From positions 2,108,001 through 2,172,000 of the forward strand of contig JACCLO010000007.1 in assembly GCA_029448655.1 (NCBI GenBank): a stretch of DNA of 64,000 nt, given 5' to 3'. Origin of the DNA: Wolfiporia cocos. Its lineage: Eukaryota > Basidiomycota > Agaricomycetes > Polyporales > Phaeolaceae. Shown one piece after another: positions 32,696 through 44,799 of this stretch (positions within the stretch are counted from its first letter, which is position 1; each line of letters opens with the position of its first letter). The notes beneath the pieces were generated by a model. The model did no database searches and was not told the DNA's origin. It was given only the letters and a program-made list of their open reading frames with translations. Position numbers and translations under genes: made by a program.

Positions 32696-33317
32696 CTGAC
32701 ATTTTTCCTATATTTTTACCTATTTTTCTGGTATTTCTACGAATACTTGTAGGGTTATCTTACGATAACGGGTACTTACCAAACACCTAGCTATTAACTA
32801 AGTAGTTATAGCTTACATAACACGGGTAGCTCCGTAGTCACGTCCACCTTCCATAACAACGCGTACATAACACGCTTGTCATGGTATACACGTCAGCGGC
32901 CCGCGGATTATCACAAGCTAATAGCACAGCATTAATCATATCCCGATATCGGCATATAGATTATCACATGCTTCTGCTTATTACGCTTACTCATCTGTTT
33001 CAGCCACATTGACAACACGGACCTACAGGTCCACGCTCTCTTACGATTGGTGCGGCCATTACCGGCGCACATGGTCTACTAGAGTAGTCTGACTTAGTCG
33101 TCTGGCGCATTACGGCGCACAGACCATTCTCTTATTTGGCTCATTACGGAGACCAAACACTCAATGTGTATATAAGGGTTTGCACTGAGGCTTACGCTCC
33201 TCAGTTCTATTCTCTTACAACGGCAGTTGTACATCTCATACTCTCTGCTACTTATCTTCCTCGCCTCGTCAACACCTTCAAGTTTACTTCTCGGTGAGTC
33301 CCACAGGATCTGTGTCA
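32696..33317 (+). repeat. Solo B-like LTR, 622 bp
   Basis: It runs TGTCACAG to CTGTGTCA, with TSD ACAAG (32691-32695, 33318-33322). It has a TATA region (TGTATATAAGG) near 33168 and GTGAGTCCCACAG at the U5 end. Confidence 0.9.
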
Positions 33318-34000
33318 ACAAGAGACAAAAGAGGGAAGTTGGGGAAGCCATGGGTAATGCACAGGAGATTCATGGGGGATCCACAGGTAACTTTAAAAAA
33401 ACCCTGATTATCTGAAATAGGCACACATGGATTGGAATCATATATTGAAGTGGAAAAAGCAGTGTGACCATGGCGAAGCCACGGGTAATTAAGCTAGTCA
33501 TATAATAAAGGGACGACCATTGCGTGGGAACTGCCATGTGCTTTTCCACGTGCGCCACGTGCTGTCCGTTGCCCCATAGGGCTTGCACCACCGACCCGGG
33601 GAGTTGGCCGGTGGATTCCCACGCCTGGTGCCTGCAAGGCGCGTTCAAATCCCTTCGGCGAAAAACGTTTCGCACATCCTCCCTGCGCTGTGCCATGGGG
33701 ATTTTGTAGCTGTTGTAATGTAGATGGCTGTACTGTAGATACTCATGATTAATTAAGAGAATTCAGGGAATTTTTTGAGGCACCACACAATGTTACAAGT
33801 GAAGCGACGACAACACCGAGCATCAGCGAGGTGGAGGAAGTGGCTGAGCGGGCAGAGAACAAAGGACAGGTGCAGCAGGGACATCACACACCCTGGAGGT
33901 CGGGTGGACTCATAATGTCTCCATCCAGTGTGTTTTTCTATTAGTTATCTCACTTAAGTGACAATTGATATTCGTGGCGAAACCATGGGTAATTAAACTC
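33318..34000. repeat. Second copy of the dispersed repeat unit (about 33464-33862)
   Basis: It shares with 30183-32690 the segment GTTGGCCGGTGGATTCCC, one degenerate minisatellite unit (GCCATGGGGATTTTGT) and the tail GAAGTGGCTGAGCGGGCAGA. A motif resembling GTGGCGAAACCATGGGTAAT occurs near 33472 and again near 33974. No coding capacity; class unknown. Confidence 0.5.
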
Positions 34001-34838
34001 GTATGATGTTCGGATTGTACATTTAATCAGCAATATTTAGAATGCAGTGCAGCAAATATAGAATGCAGCGCTGCAATACAAAAATTCGGCGCAGCAATAT
34101 TGTACACTGTACAGCAATATATTTTAGCAGCGCAGCAATATAAGAAATGTTGTGCAGCAATATTCAGCCATAGGCTATCACAGCAATAGCAATAGGACGG
34201 ACTTGCAATCCCTTTTAAGAGGCATAGGTCGGGGTTTAACATTTAGCATTGGGATAGCACCGTAGCACTACAACATATTTTTGCAAACTTGTACAACTGT
34301 CGCCTCGATTATAACCTCTTCTTTCAGTAGCTTACTCCTCTGCTCCTCCATTCCGCACAGCTCTTGCCACGTGAGCTCACATCACCTACCGGTGGCGGGA
34401 CCGTCTCGCATCGGCAATTGTGCCGGTTCATAGTCAAAGCAAGAGAAGCTGCCCCCATTCTTTTCTAATGACTTGATGCGAGTGAGAAAAATATCCGTGG
34501 GAGCAGGACTAGCTATCGAATGGGGAGTACTGGTACTTGGAGATTATGCTGTAGTGTAATCAATGCAGTCCAGTTGAACTCTGACCATCAAACCTAATGT
34601 AGATACAATCTCTGACTCATATCTATAGCTGTGATAAGCCCATTGCTGCATCCTTATATTGCTGCGTAGCATTTCTGCTATCACTACCCAGCGTATTATA
34701 TTGCTGCGCTGCTAAAATATATTGCTGTACAGCATACAATATTGCTGCACCGAATTTTTGTATTGCAGCGCTGCATTTTATATTTGCTGCACTGCATTCT
34801 AAATATTGCTGATTAAATGTAAAATCCGGACGTCATAC
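34001..34838. mobile_element. Non-autonomous TIR transposon with about 140-bp inverted repeats
   Basis: The left arm (34001 to about 34143) and right arm (about 34697-34838) are near-perfect reverse complements built from CAGCAATAT, GCAGCGCTGCAA and ATTTAATCAGCAATA. The core is about 550 bp with no ORF of note. No transposase and no clear TSD, so the superfamily is open. Confidence 0.75.
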
Positions 34839-34839
34839 C

Positions 34840-35829
34840 CATAGACACATACATGTACACAAACAACACATACATAACACGCTAGTAATGTTGTCACGGT
34901 TTTTACCTTGACATATGGGCCTACTTCTACCCAGGTCCGAGACCCAGGGCTTACGCCCTCCTCTCTATACGTTTACCACCTCGTCACGGACTACATAGCC
35001 AGTATGTCACGTGACCCCTAGATTAGATTGTCCTTTAGCGTTTAGATAACCGCCCCGGCCCGGCAGCCTTCTAGATTGCTTACTAATACATGACGCGTAG
35101 TTAGTGCGCACAGACCATGCCTTTAGGGCAAGTACTTACAAGTAGTACAGATGGTTCCTCATGTATATAAACCCTTGGCTGAGGTCTTACATCCTCAGTC
35201 CAATCAATCTCGGCTTTGGGCGCGTGTGCCCTCAGTCCACATCATTCTGGTCCGCTTGAGTACCGCCGTCGACTTTGCCTCATAGCTTGTCGGCATCCCT
35301 TATTACCTCGACTCACTAGTCTGGTACCCGGCTTCACCGCTGGGCCCTAGGGGGCCTCTTGTGGATGACACCAGATGAGTATTCTGTGTCAAATGTACTA
35401 TATGGAAGCAGCCCGCAGGTTTATCACAAGCCTACATCTTAGATTACTCATATCCTGATACTGGTATATATCATCACACTTACTCAGCTTACAAACCTCT
35501 GTAGCCACAATGTCAATGAGGACCCACTGGTCCAAAGTCTGTTTCTTACTGGTGCGGCCATTACTGGCACACATGGTCTACTGTAGTTTACGACTTAGCC
35601 ATAATTCTTGTACAAGTGCGCAGACCCGATACTTTAGGGCAAGCCATTACCGGCTGTTGTTGCTACATGTATATAAGTAGGAATAGCACTACGCTATTCT
35701 TTAGATTCGTTCTCTTGCATTCACAACTTCTGCACATCACTCCTCTTGTGCTCTCAGACCCCTCACCTCGCTTCAAGCCCCTCAAGCTTATCAGTCGAGT
35801 AAAGTGAGTCCCACAGTCTGTCTGTGTCA
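34840..35829 (+). repeat. B-like LTR, 5' part missing, interrupted by another LTR
   Basis: It matches B-type LTRs (CATGTACACAAACAACACAT, then CCCGCAGGTTTATCACAAG) and ends with GTGAGTCCCACAG and CTGTGTCA. A solo LTR occupies 34892-35391. Confidence 0.7.
34892..35391 (+). repeat. Solo LTR, 500 bp
   Basis: It runs TGTCACGG to CTGTGTCA, with TSD AATGT (34887-34891, 35392-35396). There is a TATA box (TGTATATAAAC) near 35163. Confidence 0.88.
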
Positions 35830-36114
35830 CATGTACTTACACCCATTATAGGGTTACCCACCATATTAACAGACTACCAGCTTACATAATACTGTACAGC
35901 AGCCAAACATGTACAAACAGTAGAATAGCATATATACTGGCCGGTGAGCTGGGTAGCACCCCAGACTCATCTTGGCCTAATACGCCTTGAGTAGCCCCAG
36001 ATCAGGAATATGCCTTTGTGGGAGTTCTATTCCCCTGAGTCATTGCTTGAGATCGTGCTTGTGTCATAAGACGAGTCTCCCCGCCTGTACAGTGGTCTTA
36101 CCCCGGCACACTAG
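35830..36114 (+). repeat. LTR-like fragment with promoter words
   Basis: It holds CATATATACTGG and GAGTTCTATTCCCC in the order seen in other LTRs, but no recognisable ends. Confidence 0.4.
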
Positions 36115-37149
36115 TGACACAGATCTAGCTGTGGGACTCACCACCTATCCAAAAGGGGAGGAAGAGAGGTAACTAGTCTAGTGCAGCAGGGTGAGAGGAC
36201 CTTCTATGGTGAATGCCGAGAAGAATAGAACTAAAGATTAAAGCATCTAGCTCTGGTCTTAAATATGTACAGTGAGATGCACGTGCTACAATGGCCATAA
36301 GTGTACCCTAAAGGAGAGTGGTCTGTGCACCAGTAGTGGCAGCACAGCTAAGTCCCTATCTACAATGATTGTGTCTGCTGGTAATGGCCAGATCAGCAAG
36401 ATGGGGAGGATTACCTTGTGGGAATCCTAGAAATGCGGGAGCAGCCTGGGTATATGGAAGGCCAGATAACTGGTGCCTTGAGGGATATTGGCCATAGGCT
36501 GTATCCGCGTAATGACTAAGTGTAGCGCATAGTCAATACTGCCATTGGCTACTAGTAGCTATGGGTGTGATGTCATAGTCTGGACTGAATGGTAACCGGT
36601 GATGACGGAGAGGCCTAGGGCCAGAGGTTGGACTTTGCCGGAAGGCTAGAAGCCCAGGACTTGGCTTACACTGGGTCCAGAGGTGGTCCATGGGTGCTGG
36701 ACCAATAGCGATAATGCTGTAGGGCTATTATTATGCTATGGTGTCATGGTTGCACAAGCCTGACATGCTCAATGATATCATTAGGGTCTAGTCCCGTGTG
36801 ATGTAATGGTCTAGCCGCAAGGGCTGGACAAGTGACGTAGTGTGATGTAGCTTGTTCTGGACTGTAGTGATGTTGTACTGGGCCGAATGGCTTAAGGTGA
36901 CATTGCTTTGAGGTCATGCGTCTAGGCTGGGGCTGGATGGCTTGTAGCAATGACATTGGATGATATATAGGTCCTTACTAGCATGTCATGCTGAGTTGTA
37001 TCAGCTTAGTAGCACGTAAGCGGTTATGTAAGTGATAACAGTTGGCAATATGGGATAACCCATGGATAACTTGTAGTTAGATGTAGAAATACCGGATAAA
37101 TTGCTATAATTTGCAGAAAAAAATGCTAGTCCCAGAACATTCTGTGACA
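36115..37149 (-). repeat. Solo D-family LTR, 1,035 bp
   Basis: The ends are TGACACAG and CTGTGACA, with TSD ACTAG (36110-36114, 37150-37154). It carries the GTGAGTCCCACAG donor segment at the U5 end. Confidence 0.92.
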
Positions 37150-37421
37150 ACTAGGGGTAAAGTGGATCATCTCCTTCACTCTTGTTTGACTTCGGTCATC
37201 TGAGCATGTGATTTGATTATTGCGCCTGCCACAGTCCAGGGCTAAGGACTACTTGGGTTCTGGGGAAATTGCATCGAACAGTGTGTAGGGGACCACTCCT
37301 ACCATTGCATTGAAGCTACTGGACCACCATCATGCAACGTGGTGTAAAGGTCTTGGGTTACACCCCCACCACAGTAATTGTGCACCCAATGTGTAATAGT
37401 CAAAGGCGTCAAGGGGCCCTG
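37150..37421. other. Nothing recognised
   Basis: Short unique-looking spacer without a credible ORF. Confidence 0.5.
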
Positions 37422-37689
37422 TGACACAGACCTATTTGTCTGTGTGACCGGCCCAGCCAGGGACCCTCTAACTATGCTACTATCCCTGTAGGCATAAGGC
37501 ACTACCACAAAGTCACCAGACCCCCCAGTCAAGTAAGAGAGAGAGAGAGCATTGGATGGCAGACCAGCGTGTGCAGAACAAAGAGGAAAGGGGCCTAAGC
37601 CCAAATGCCAAAAATTTTAGAGATGAGGTTGTAAGTCCTCATCACCCTACTTATATACATGTCGTAGTGACCGGTAATGGCTGCCCTAA
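37422..37689 (-). repeat. E/F-type LTR, truncated
   Basis: It begins TGACACAGACC. The start region (complement of AAATTTTAGAGATGAGG) and TATA (TTATATACATG) are present. It stops at CCTAA, where the next LTR starts. The U5 donor is mutated here. Confidence 0.6.
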
Positions 37690-38429
37690 TGTCACAGATT
37701 TATCTGTGGCATATATAGGTACATTTTTGCTTGTTTTCAGGGCTTATTCTGCGCCTTTTAGGTGCCCCTACAGACTTAGCGCCCGTACTGGCACTAGGCA
37801 CAACAGCAGCGCGCCTATCTGTTCTCCTTAGCACCTTAGTCCCTGGCCCATGTCCTGTGCCAGGACCAGCGCCCGGTCACATGGTAGATAGTCATTATGC
37901 TTATGCATCAGCCCAGACCCCTGGCCCGGTAGTCATGTGCTGACATATTCATGCTTATGGGACTAGGTAGTTACCATGCACAGACCGTGCCTTTAGGGCC
38001 GGCTGTCCACCTTAGAGTAGCGGCTGCCTACATGTATATATGCCCCATGCATTCTGAGGGTCTCTCCTCAGAACTAGTAATCTCGGCCACAGCCTTGATC
38101 TAGGTTGGTGTGCCTTTCTACCCATTTCCTCTTAGTGAGTGAGGCTCTATCCTAGAGCACAACTCCTCTGCATACACTTGCTAGACTGGGGGGTTCTCCC
38201 TTCGCCTTTACATCTGCCCCGTCTAGGGCTATTACGCAGGCTACAGGACTTAGGGTCATAGGGGTATGGGCCCTGGTATGTTCCACATCACTATAATATA
38301 TTGCCCTCCCCCCATCTTGAACCCAGAGACTCGTGTCGACCAGTCACGCTACCTACTTATAGCATGTATACTCCCCTAGTATAGTGGTAGACACATGCAG
38401 CCATGCTCATGTTACTTAGTAGCACCTGA
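37690..38429 (+). repeat. LTR-like segment, plus orientation, right end unclear
   Basis: It starts TGTCACAGATTTATCTG. It has CAGACCGTGCCTTTAGGGC, a TATA box (CATGTATATATG) near 38035 and TTAGTGAGTGAGG. No clean CTGTGTCA end. Confidence 0.5.
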
Positions 38430-38456
38430 CTGACACAGATCTACTGTGGGACTCAC
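38430..38456 (-). repeat. U5 tip of another LTR
   Basis: TGACACAGATC to GGGACTCAC is the U5 end (with donor) of a D/B-type LTR. It is cut off after 27 bp by a family A LTR, and the rest is not found on the other side. Confidence 0.5.
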
Positions 38457-39681
38457 TGTTACGGGTCGAATACCTGTTCGTATATCCGAGTCGTGAATAT
38501 AGATCATTCTTCTGCATGTAGTCCTACGGACGAGTGCAAGGCAAATATATCTGTGAAATGCCTTCAGGCCTTAAGTCAAAGATCCTAGGGTTCGTTCAAT
38601 ATCCAATACGCGTTAGAGGATATAATCTGTCTGGTTCACAAGTCTGATAGAATATAAGACTTGCCTAAGTCCGAGAAGTCAGTGTGCACTTTTAGGACTT
38701 AGTCGTTCAAGAGCTCAGGAAATACTGAGTGTAGTTTCCTACATTTGAGAACGAGTATAAGACTTCTTGTTTGTACAACAAGGTCGAGCTGAGGAGCCTC
38801 GACAATAAACACATGAGTTAATATACTACGTTGGGTTTCAGAGGTCAAGTCTGTCCCAGATGTCACCGATACTATCTGTGCTATTGACGCAAACTCACTA
38901 TATGATCTTCTGGTGTGGCTTCGGTATGAAGGCTTTGGCTTGAAGTCGAGAGCGAGGTGCAGTCAGAGTGTAAAGCTTAGACGGCGTGGTATGCAATTGA
39001 AAGTTCTAAGGTTGTAACGCCTTAGAACGTCGGTATATATACATGTAGGGCACTACTCAAGAACTGTCTGCCCTAATGTTACGTGGTCTGTGCGCTGAGC
39101 GGTAAGACTCAGCGTCTACGGTATGGTGCCATGATGGCGTGATATGTTCTAGCGTAAGCTAGATGTGATAAGCGGACTAAAGGCCGTAGAGCGTTAACGC
39201 GGGGCCGATGACCGATTAGTTATGACTATGTAATCCAGACTCTGACGTAGGATCTACAGGTCACGTGCCATTCTGTGGTTAGGTGTACTAACGTAGTTAG
39301 ATAGGACTTGTCGTTAGATAAGTCCTAGAAAATGCGCAGAAAATCTGGGAAAATTAGGATAATTCCTAGAAAATCTGTGACAGCTATAGTATGAAACGTT
39401 TGATAAGTATGTAGTGATATATCCGAGATGATAGATAGAAATGATAGACAGGAATGATGATGGCGGTTGAACGCCATCTATCAGCTAATAAATGATAAAC
39501 ATGAAGCGAGGGCAGAGTTGGATCTGCCAGAGTCGAAACACACCCTATACGCTAGTACAACTGGGGTTGTGCCCAGTACAGTCACAAGTAGCCAGGGGGT
39601 TGGTTGCACAACAAGTCCCTGTATCGTATTCACCCAATTGTGAGTTCTGCCAGCATTTGGAAAATCAAAATAACCGTAACA
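38457..39681 (-). repeat. Solo LTR, family A, interrupted by a 498-bp LTR
   Basis: The ends are TGTTACGG and CCGTAACA. The flanks CTCAC and GTCAC agree at four of five positions. Without the insert and its duplicated 5 bp it is 722 bp. Confidence 0.85.
38885..39382 (-). repeat. Solo LTR, 498 bp, nested
   Basis: The ends are TGACGCAA and CTGTGACA, with TSD GCTAT (38880-38884, 39383-39387). The minus strand has a TATA box near 39045 and a GTGAGT donor near the U5 end. Confidence 0.88.
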
Positions 39682-40041
39682 GTCACTTAGGACTCAGACT
39701 AGTTCACCTCCCAACCACTGTCATATAGTCCTTAAAACTTTTGACCAATAACACTTGCTTCATTGCTTGATAACCTCTATTGCTCACCCCTCAGCACTCA
39801 AGCTCGAACAACAGTAAGTCTTGAAGTGCCCCCCACTCATCTTGAACCCCTGTACTTATGTTCAGAGATCACCTGACTTGTTTAGTATCAATGTGTTACC
39901 ATTAGACTACCTAGCTATAATGGTCACCTGACATGTATCATGTAAGCTGTTTAGAGTTTAGCTTAGCGCTTTGGTAGGTATGTGCACACAGGCCATGTTG
40001 CTTTAGGGTAGCCTTGATAGAAATGCTTGCTTGCATGTATA

Positions 40042-40563
40042 TGTCACAAACTGACATTTTCTTTATTTTTGTACGTTTCCCTCTGTTTTGCGGCCTTTTC
40101 CCCTACATTATCCAGTATGGTACATCTACATTATGGTCTACACATAGCACGTCCCCTACACCCCGTGCTCTGACCTATGAGCACTGGTGGAGTGCTAGCA
40201 GGGTTATCACATGATGGTGCGGCCATTACCGGTCGCCTATCACCTGACTGTTACATGTAGTGTCACGTCATTACCTAGTTACCTTAGATAGCGCACAGAC
40301 CAGGACTTTAGGGCTAGTACTGTAGTTCCTGTGTGTCCCACATGTATATAGTCTCGCTAGCTTGAGGCTTACACCTCAAGCTTAGTATTCTCAATGTATG
40401 GGCATTGCGCCCCTTACCTCTTGCTCTGTGCATGCCGCCTATCACTGTCACTCCTATCTTGACTCGCTAGTCTGGGTCTTGCCTTGTCAGTATGAACTAC
40501 GCCATTTGGGCCTAGTTATAGGGGTTCCCCGGTACCCGGTCACACAGACATAGGTCTGTGTCA
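40042..40563 (+). repeat. Solo LTR, 522 bp, nested in a promoter region
   Basis: It runs TGTCACAA to CTGTGTCA, with TSD GTATA (40037-40041, 40564-40568), which is part of the host LTR's own TATA box. Confidence 0.88.
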
Positions 40564-40663
40564 GTATACATATCTACATCGTCTGAGGCTTACACCTCAG
40601 ACTTCTCAATTCGACTATGGGGTAGTCAATCCCCATTACTTGCCAAACCCCTCTGCTTGTGTA

Positions 40664-41259
40664 TGTCACAGATATATTCTGGGGCATTACCGCTATTTTT
40701 ACAGGGTTATTCTGCTATTATATGCCTCGTAAGTAGCCACCCTAAGTAGCGTCACACCCCCTATGCAATGGGTGCCATTACCGGTGCCACCCTCTATGCG
40801 GAAGCACCCTTACAGGCATCTTCCATCACGTTATGCCAGAGCGCCATCACTGGCATCTCTACCCCTATGCCACATGACTCAGCGCCATTATGGGTGCCTT
40901 GTCAATATGTTTACTTATGCCTATGTTACGCACACGGACCCTCGTGCCTTAGGGCAGGCTCATAGGTACTGGTGCACCCCCATGTATATATGTATATATG
41001 CGCTAGCATGAGGACTTACTTCCTCATGTTTAGCATTCTCGACTTAGGGTAATGACACCCTCTCTCGTGGGCTGCCACTCCACTCTTAGTTTGTGACATG
41101 CTAGTCTGTGGACATCGGACTTTGCCAACCTGACATACTGCCATCAAGACAGCTCATCACCCTGCCTCTCCATGGTGCCATGGGACCTGGAAGTTGGCAT
41201 GGGCTATTGGAGATATACCCTGGCTATAGGCCAGCCCCACAGACAGTATGTCTGTGTCA
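40664..41259 (+). repeat. Solo LTR, 596 bp, nested
   Basis: It runs TGTCACAG to CTGTGTCA, with TSD GTGTA (40659-40663, 41260-41264). It has TATA (TGTATATATG) near 40982. Confidence 0.88.
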
Positions 41260-41427
41260 GTGTACGCCTGCCTGCTAGTCTGGGAGAACCTCAACTTCAC
41301 TGTAGTACCTTGGACTTACCTGTGTGATGGTACATTAGGCCCCTTGGAGCCTGAAAGGCATGTGTAGGGGAGTTAGGACTAGTGGTGGTGGGGTGTGGGT
41401 GGTGGTGGTCGACACAAGTCTGTGTCA

Positions 41428-41607
41428 ATGTGGTAGAACTTCTGAATGTAGAGTGTCCTAGGCTATAGATGTCAGAGCTTATGTAAGCATATGTTACGGT
41501 TTTGCTTAGCAACAATGAATACAAGAGATGGACTTGTATGCAGATAAGGTGAGAAACATTGTAGAAATACAGGAGAAATGAATACAAATCAGGGAAAATA
41601 TGTGACA
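41428..41607 (-). repeat. LTR U3-end fragment
   Basis: It ends GGGAAAATATGTGACA, resembling U3 tips of other LTRs in minus orientation; the rest is missing. Confidence 0.45.
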
Positions 41608-41969
41608 GTCATTGGGGGCATGTCCTCTCTGACTTATTGGCCATACCTCTCTGCATGTACCTTGCCTCTTGCCTCATAAACTCAGTGACCACCCTCTTAA
41701 CTCTACCCTTGCTAGTCTGGGTGTCACAGATTATTTCATGCACCCCCTTATCTTTTTACCACATTTACCATTAGTTGTGCACTGCCGAGTCGAACCAACA
41801 ACCTGAAGTCAGTAGGTCACATGACTTAGACCACATGACTCACCTTTTTCTCAGATTAGATAGTGGCACCAGGTACCATCACAGGAATCATGTCAGGTGA
41901 CCCTCCTTCTTATCTATGATGTCAGGACTATTATTAGTCTGCCAGACTCATGTTCTAGATCCCTATGGC

Positions 41970-42628
41970 TGACACAGACTAGACTGTGGGACTCACACTG
42001 TAACCTAATAAGCGACTTGAAGGAGTTGCTGGAGGTTGGTGAGGAGGCTAGTGGGCGCAAGCAGAGATGATATGTAACTGTGCGAATGCAGAGAACAAAT
42101 CTAAGGCTTATCCGCAGTGATAGCCCTACTTATATACATGCATTGTTTGGTTACCAGTAAGGGAGCCAAACATGAAGATGGTCTGTGCGCAGACATAACT
42201 AATACAGCTAAGTCGTAAACTACAGTAGACCATGTGCGCCGGTAATGGCCGCACCAGTAAGAAACAGTGTTTGGACCGTGGGTCCATGTTGTGGAAGTGG
42301 CGTTGCTACGTTAGTAAGCCATGCATGTGATTCGTATATACCGGTATCGGGATATGAGTAATCGTAAGGGCATTGGCCTGTGATAATGAGCGGGCCGCTT
42401 ATCCAATTGTACTGACATAGCCCGGTATCGGGATATGAGTGAGGCGCGTGACACCGGAGGTTAGTCCGCTGAGTCATTGACGCGTACGAACGTGTTATGT
42501 ACGTGTTGTTTGGTTGCGTGTACGTGTAGACGGGCGCTTAGCAGCGTAAACGTCTACAAGGTCGTAGAAATACCAGATAAATAGGTAAAAATACGGGAAA
42601 AATAGTGGCATGTCCCAAATCTGTGACA
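41970..42628 (-). repeat. Solo LTR of element B family, 659 bp
   Basis: Nearly identical to the 5' LTR of B, but about 40 bp shorter. The TSD is ATGGC (41965-41969, 42629-42633). Confidence 0.93.
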
Positions 42629-42860
42629 ATGGCCTCATGCCTATTATTATAGGCCCAGACTTAGTGCGGCCCACTTACCTTACAGGTATGACATAGTGGC
42701 CCACTTACTATACATTTATGACACACAAGGCTGTACTTACCAAGCCAGGTCATCTCCTATGACATACTGTGCTATCTTTAGGATAGCACAGCATTATGAC
42801 ACCTTATGGCACCATGGGCTATACTTAGCCACTTATACACAGACCATTTTAGTTAGGGCA

Positions 42861-43379
42861 TGTCACTTTTTTCCTGTATTTTTGGTCATTTTTAGCCATT
42901 TCTACGAGTTTTCCTCTAGTTAGAGCATGGACAAGTCCCTTATCCTGCATACAACCAAATACCTAGCAGTCACATGAGAGTTATCCTTAGACTTGCCCAG
43001 ACATAGAATGATCTAGCACATTCCATACGCTTCCAGGACTTCTACTTGTTTCCACCAGTTTCTACGCTTACACATCGCCATTCCGTCAGCTCATGACTCA
43101 CTGACTGATGACCTCGGTCATGGCATGGCCTTACTAACATAGTCACATGTATTCTTACTAACATAGAGTACCATAGGACCCACTGGTATCAGGGGTCTAT
43201 ACCTGCATATATATATACCCTAGTCCTGGAGCACCTAGTCTCCGGTTCTATTCACTCTGATATTGGACTACAGCCTGACAAGCTATCTCCACTCATCTTT
43301 ACTCATGATTATATCACTCTAAGCTGACTTATACTCAACTGTCTTCAACTGTTGACTTTGTGAGTATTGACTTGTGTCA
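42861..43379 (+). repeat. LTR, 519 bp, nested
   Basis: It runs TGTCACTT to TTGTGTCA, with a TATA run (GCATATATATATACC) near 43206 and GTGAGTATTGA at the U5 end. The flanks GGGCA and GGGTG differ by two transitions, possibly a decayed TSD. Confidence 0.75.
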
Positions 43380-43699
43380 GGGTGGTCTTACTTACTTGCA
43401 GTAGTACAGATCTCCACTGTATATAAACTGTGCTGTCTAAGGACTTACTCCTTAGACTTCTCAACTTGACTATAGGGCTAGTCCCTCTTTACTGCCATAC
43501 CTCTGTTTCATGAATGTAAGCCTACTAGGCTGTGCCTTCAGAGCATCATCTGGGATGGGCCAACGGCTGGAGCATAACGGGATGCTAGTTTGAGGATGGG
43601 TCACAGGTATCATGACACTGGGCCCTCCCTTTGGGACTTAGGGATTAGGAGGTTAGGCTTAGGGCATAAGGGGCAACACAAAGGCCATAAGTTTGTGTC

Positions 43700-44518
43700 A
43701 CACTGCGTCATTCATTAGGCTCATACACATGAGTTTCCTATCATCTCATGGATTGAATGCAATTTCCTAGACATTCCTGCTGCAAGTGTAGCCTTTAAGC
43801 ATTAAATGCTGAATGTATGTATACTCCTCATAATAGTTATGTGCTGACACCCATAGTTCATTGAAGGTGGAGGTGATGTCCATATCCATCTCATGAGGCA
43901 GTGGCTATGCCAATATCTCTCAAAACCCTAATATTTGAAAACCATGTATACCATGTATATACCATATACCATATATTTACAATTCTTACATAAATATTAT
44001 GTGGTTGGAGCCTTGACCACAGTGCAGCACAGTCTGAGACTAATGGAATACTATGCAATGATTCACTATGCCACAGCATCAACTGGCAACTCTGGATACT
44101 TAAGCCACAATTGGGTAGGCTTTGCATGTCATTTTTGCAGTTGGGCATTTTCAATAGAACAAATGCAAATGGGTCTGCCTGTGAACAGCTGCATTCACAA
44201 TATCTTGCAGTTTCACATGTTATGTTATCCCCAATCAAGTTATGATAAATAAAGCTACTTGCTGTAGCAGTCAGCTGCCTTTCATAAGAGTTCTGAAGAA
44301 AATTACATGTAGAATCTATCCTAAATATGTCACATGCTGTTGTGAGACCCAACACAATATTCATCTGTAATGCAGTAACTGACTGCACTGAAAGGGCAGA
44401 ATGCCAACCAAGTTAGCATTTCTGAGTCTCAGTACTTAAGCTATTTACAGCACATGGTTGTGATGTGCTCGTGACAAAATATTTTTTAACTATATGCACC
44501 TGCTACCTTCTGTAATGG
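43700..44518. other. Nothing recognised
   Basis: AT-rich. Two overlapping ORFs of about 105 and 165 codons on opposite strands have no motif and look like chance. Confidence 0.5.
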
Positions 44519-44602
44519 TGTAGTGGGCTAGTGAGTGGTACCCTGTTACAATCTTGTAGTGTTCCACTGTCTTTGGTTTGAATCCTAGACTTACCTTTTA
44601 TT
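44519..44602 (+). repeat. tRNA-like Pol III promoter, possible SINE head
   Basis: A box-A-like GGGCTAGTGAGTGG (about 44526) and a box-B-like GGTTTGAATCC (about 44575) are spaced as in tRNA genes, followed by a T-rich run. It does not fold as a credible tRNA by eye, so a tRNA-derived SINE or tRNA relic is more likely. Confidence 0.35.
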
Positions 44603-44629
44603 TTTGCATGCAGATAATCTGCATGCAAA
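44603..44629. repeat. Perfect 27-bp palindrome
   Basis: The arm TTTGCATGCAGAT is repeated as its exact reverse complement after one central base. It adjoins the tRNA-like segment. Confidence 0.8.
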
Positions 44630-44799
44630 CCTGGCTCACAAATGAAAAATCTCCAGTTGGTAGGTTATGATAGTGACTGGAGTCCCTCGCTGTGATATTG
44701 GCTGGTATATATACAAAACTATTTTCGGCCTCGGGCTTCACTTGCTCGTCCCGTTCACTGCAACTGAAGCCCTTTCATGCTTAGATTGCTCGCCCTCCG

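Larger units (their letters stand above)
39682..41427 (+). repeat. LTR remnant carrying two nested solo LTRs
   Basis: Reading through the inserts, the pieces 39682-40041, 40569-40663 and 41265-41427 form one LTR-like unit: CACAGGCCATG, TATA, GAGGCTTACACCTCAG near the start, and an end at CTGTGTCA (41427). Its 5' tip is not clear. Confidence 0.55.
41722..43699 (+). repeat. LTR interrupted by two other LTRs
   Basis: It starts TGTCACAGATTATTTC and ends GTTTGTGTCA. The pieces 41722-41969, 42634-42860 and 43380-43699 read as one LTR with a TATA box (TGTATATAAAC) near 43418. The flanks CTGGG and CACTG do not match. Confidence 0.65.

Noticed and set aside
43891..44388. 165-codon minus ORF as a host gene
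   Set aside because: Composition is random-looking, an ORF on the other strand covers much of the same region, and no motif is present.
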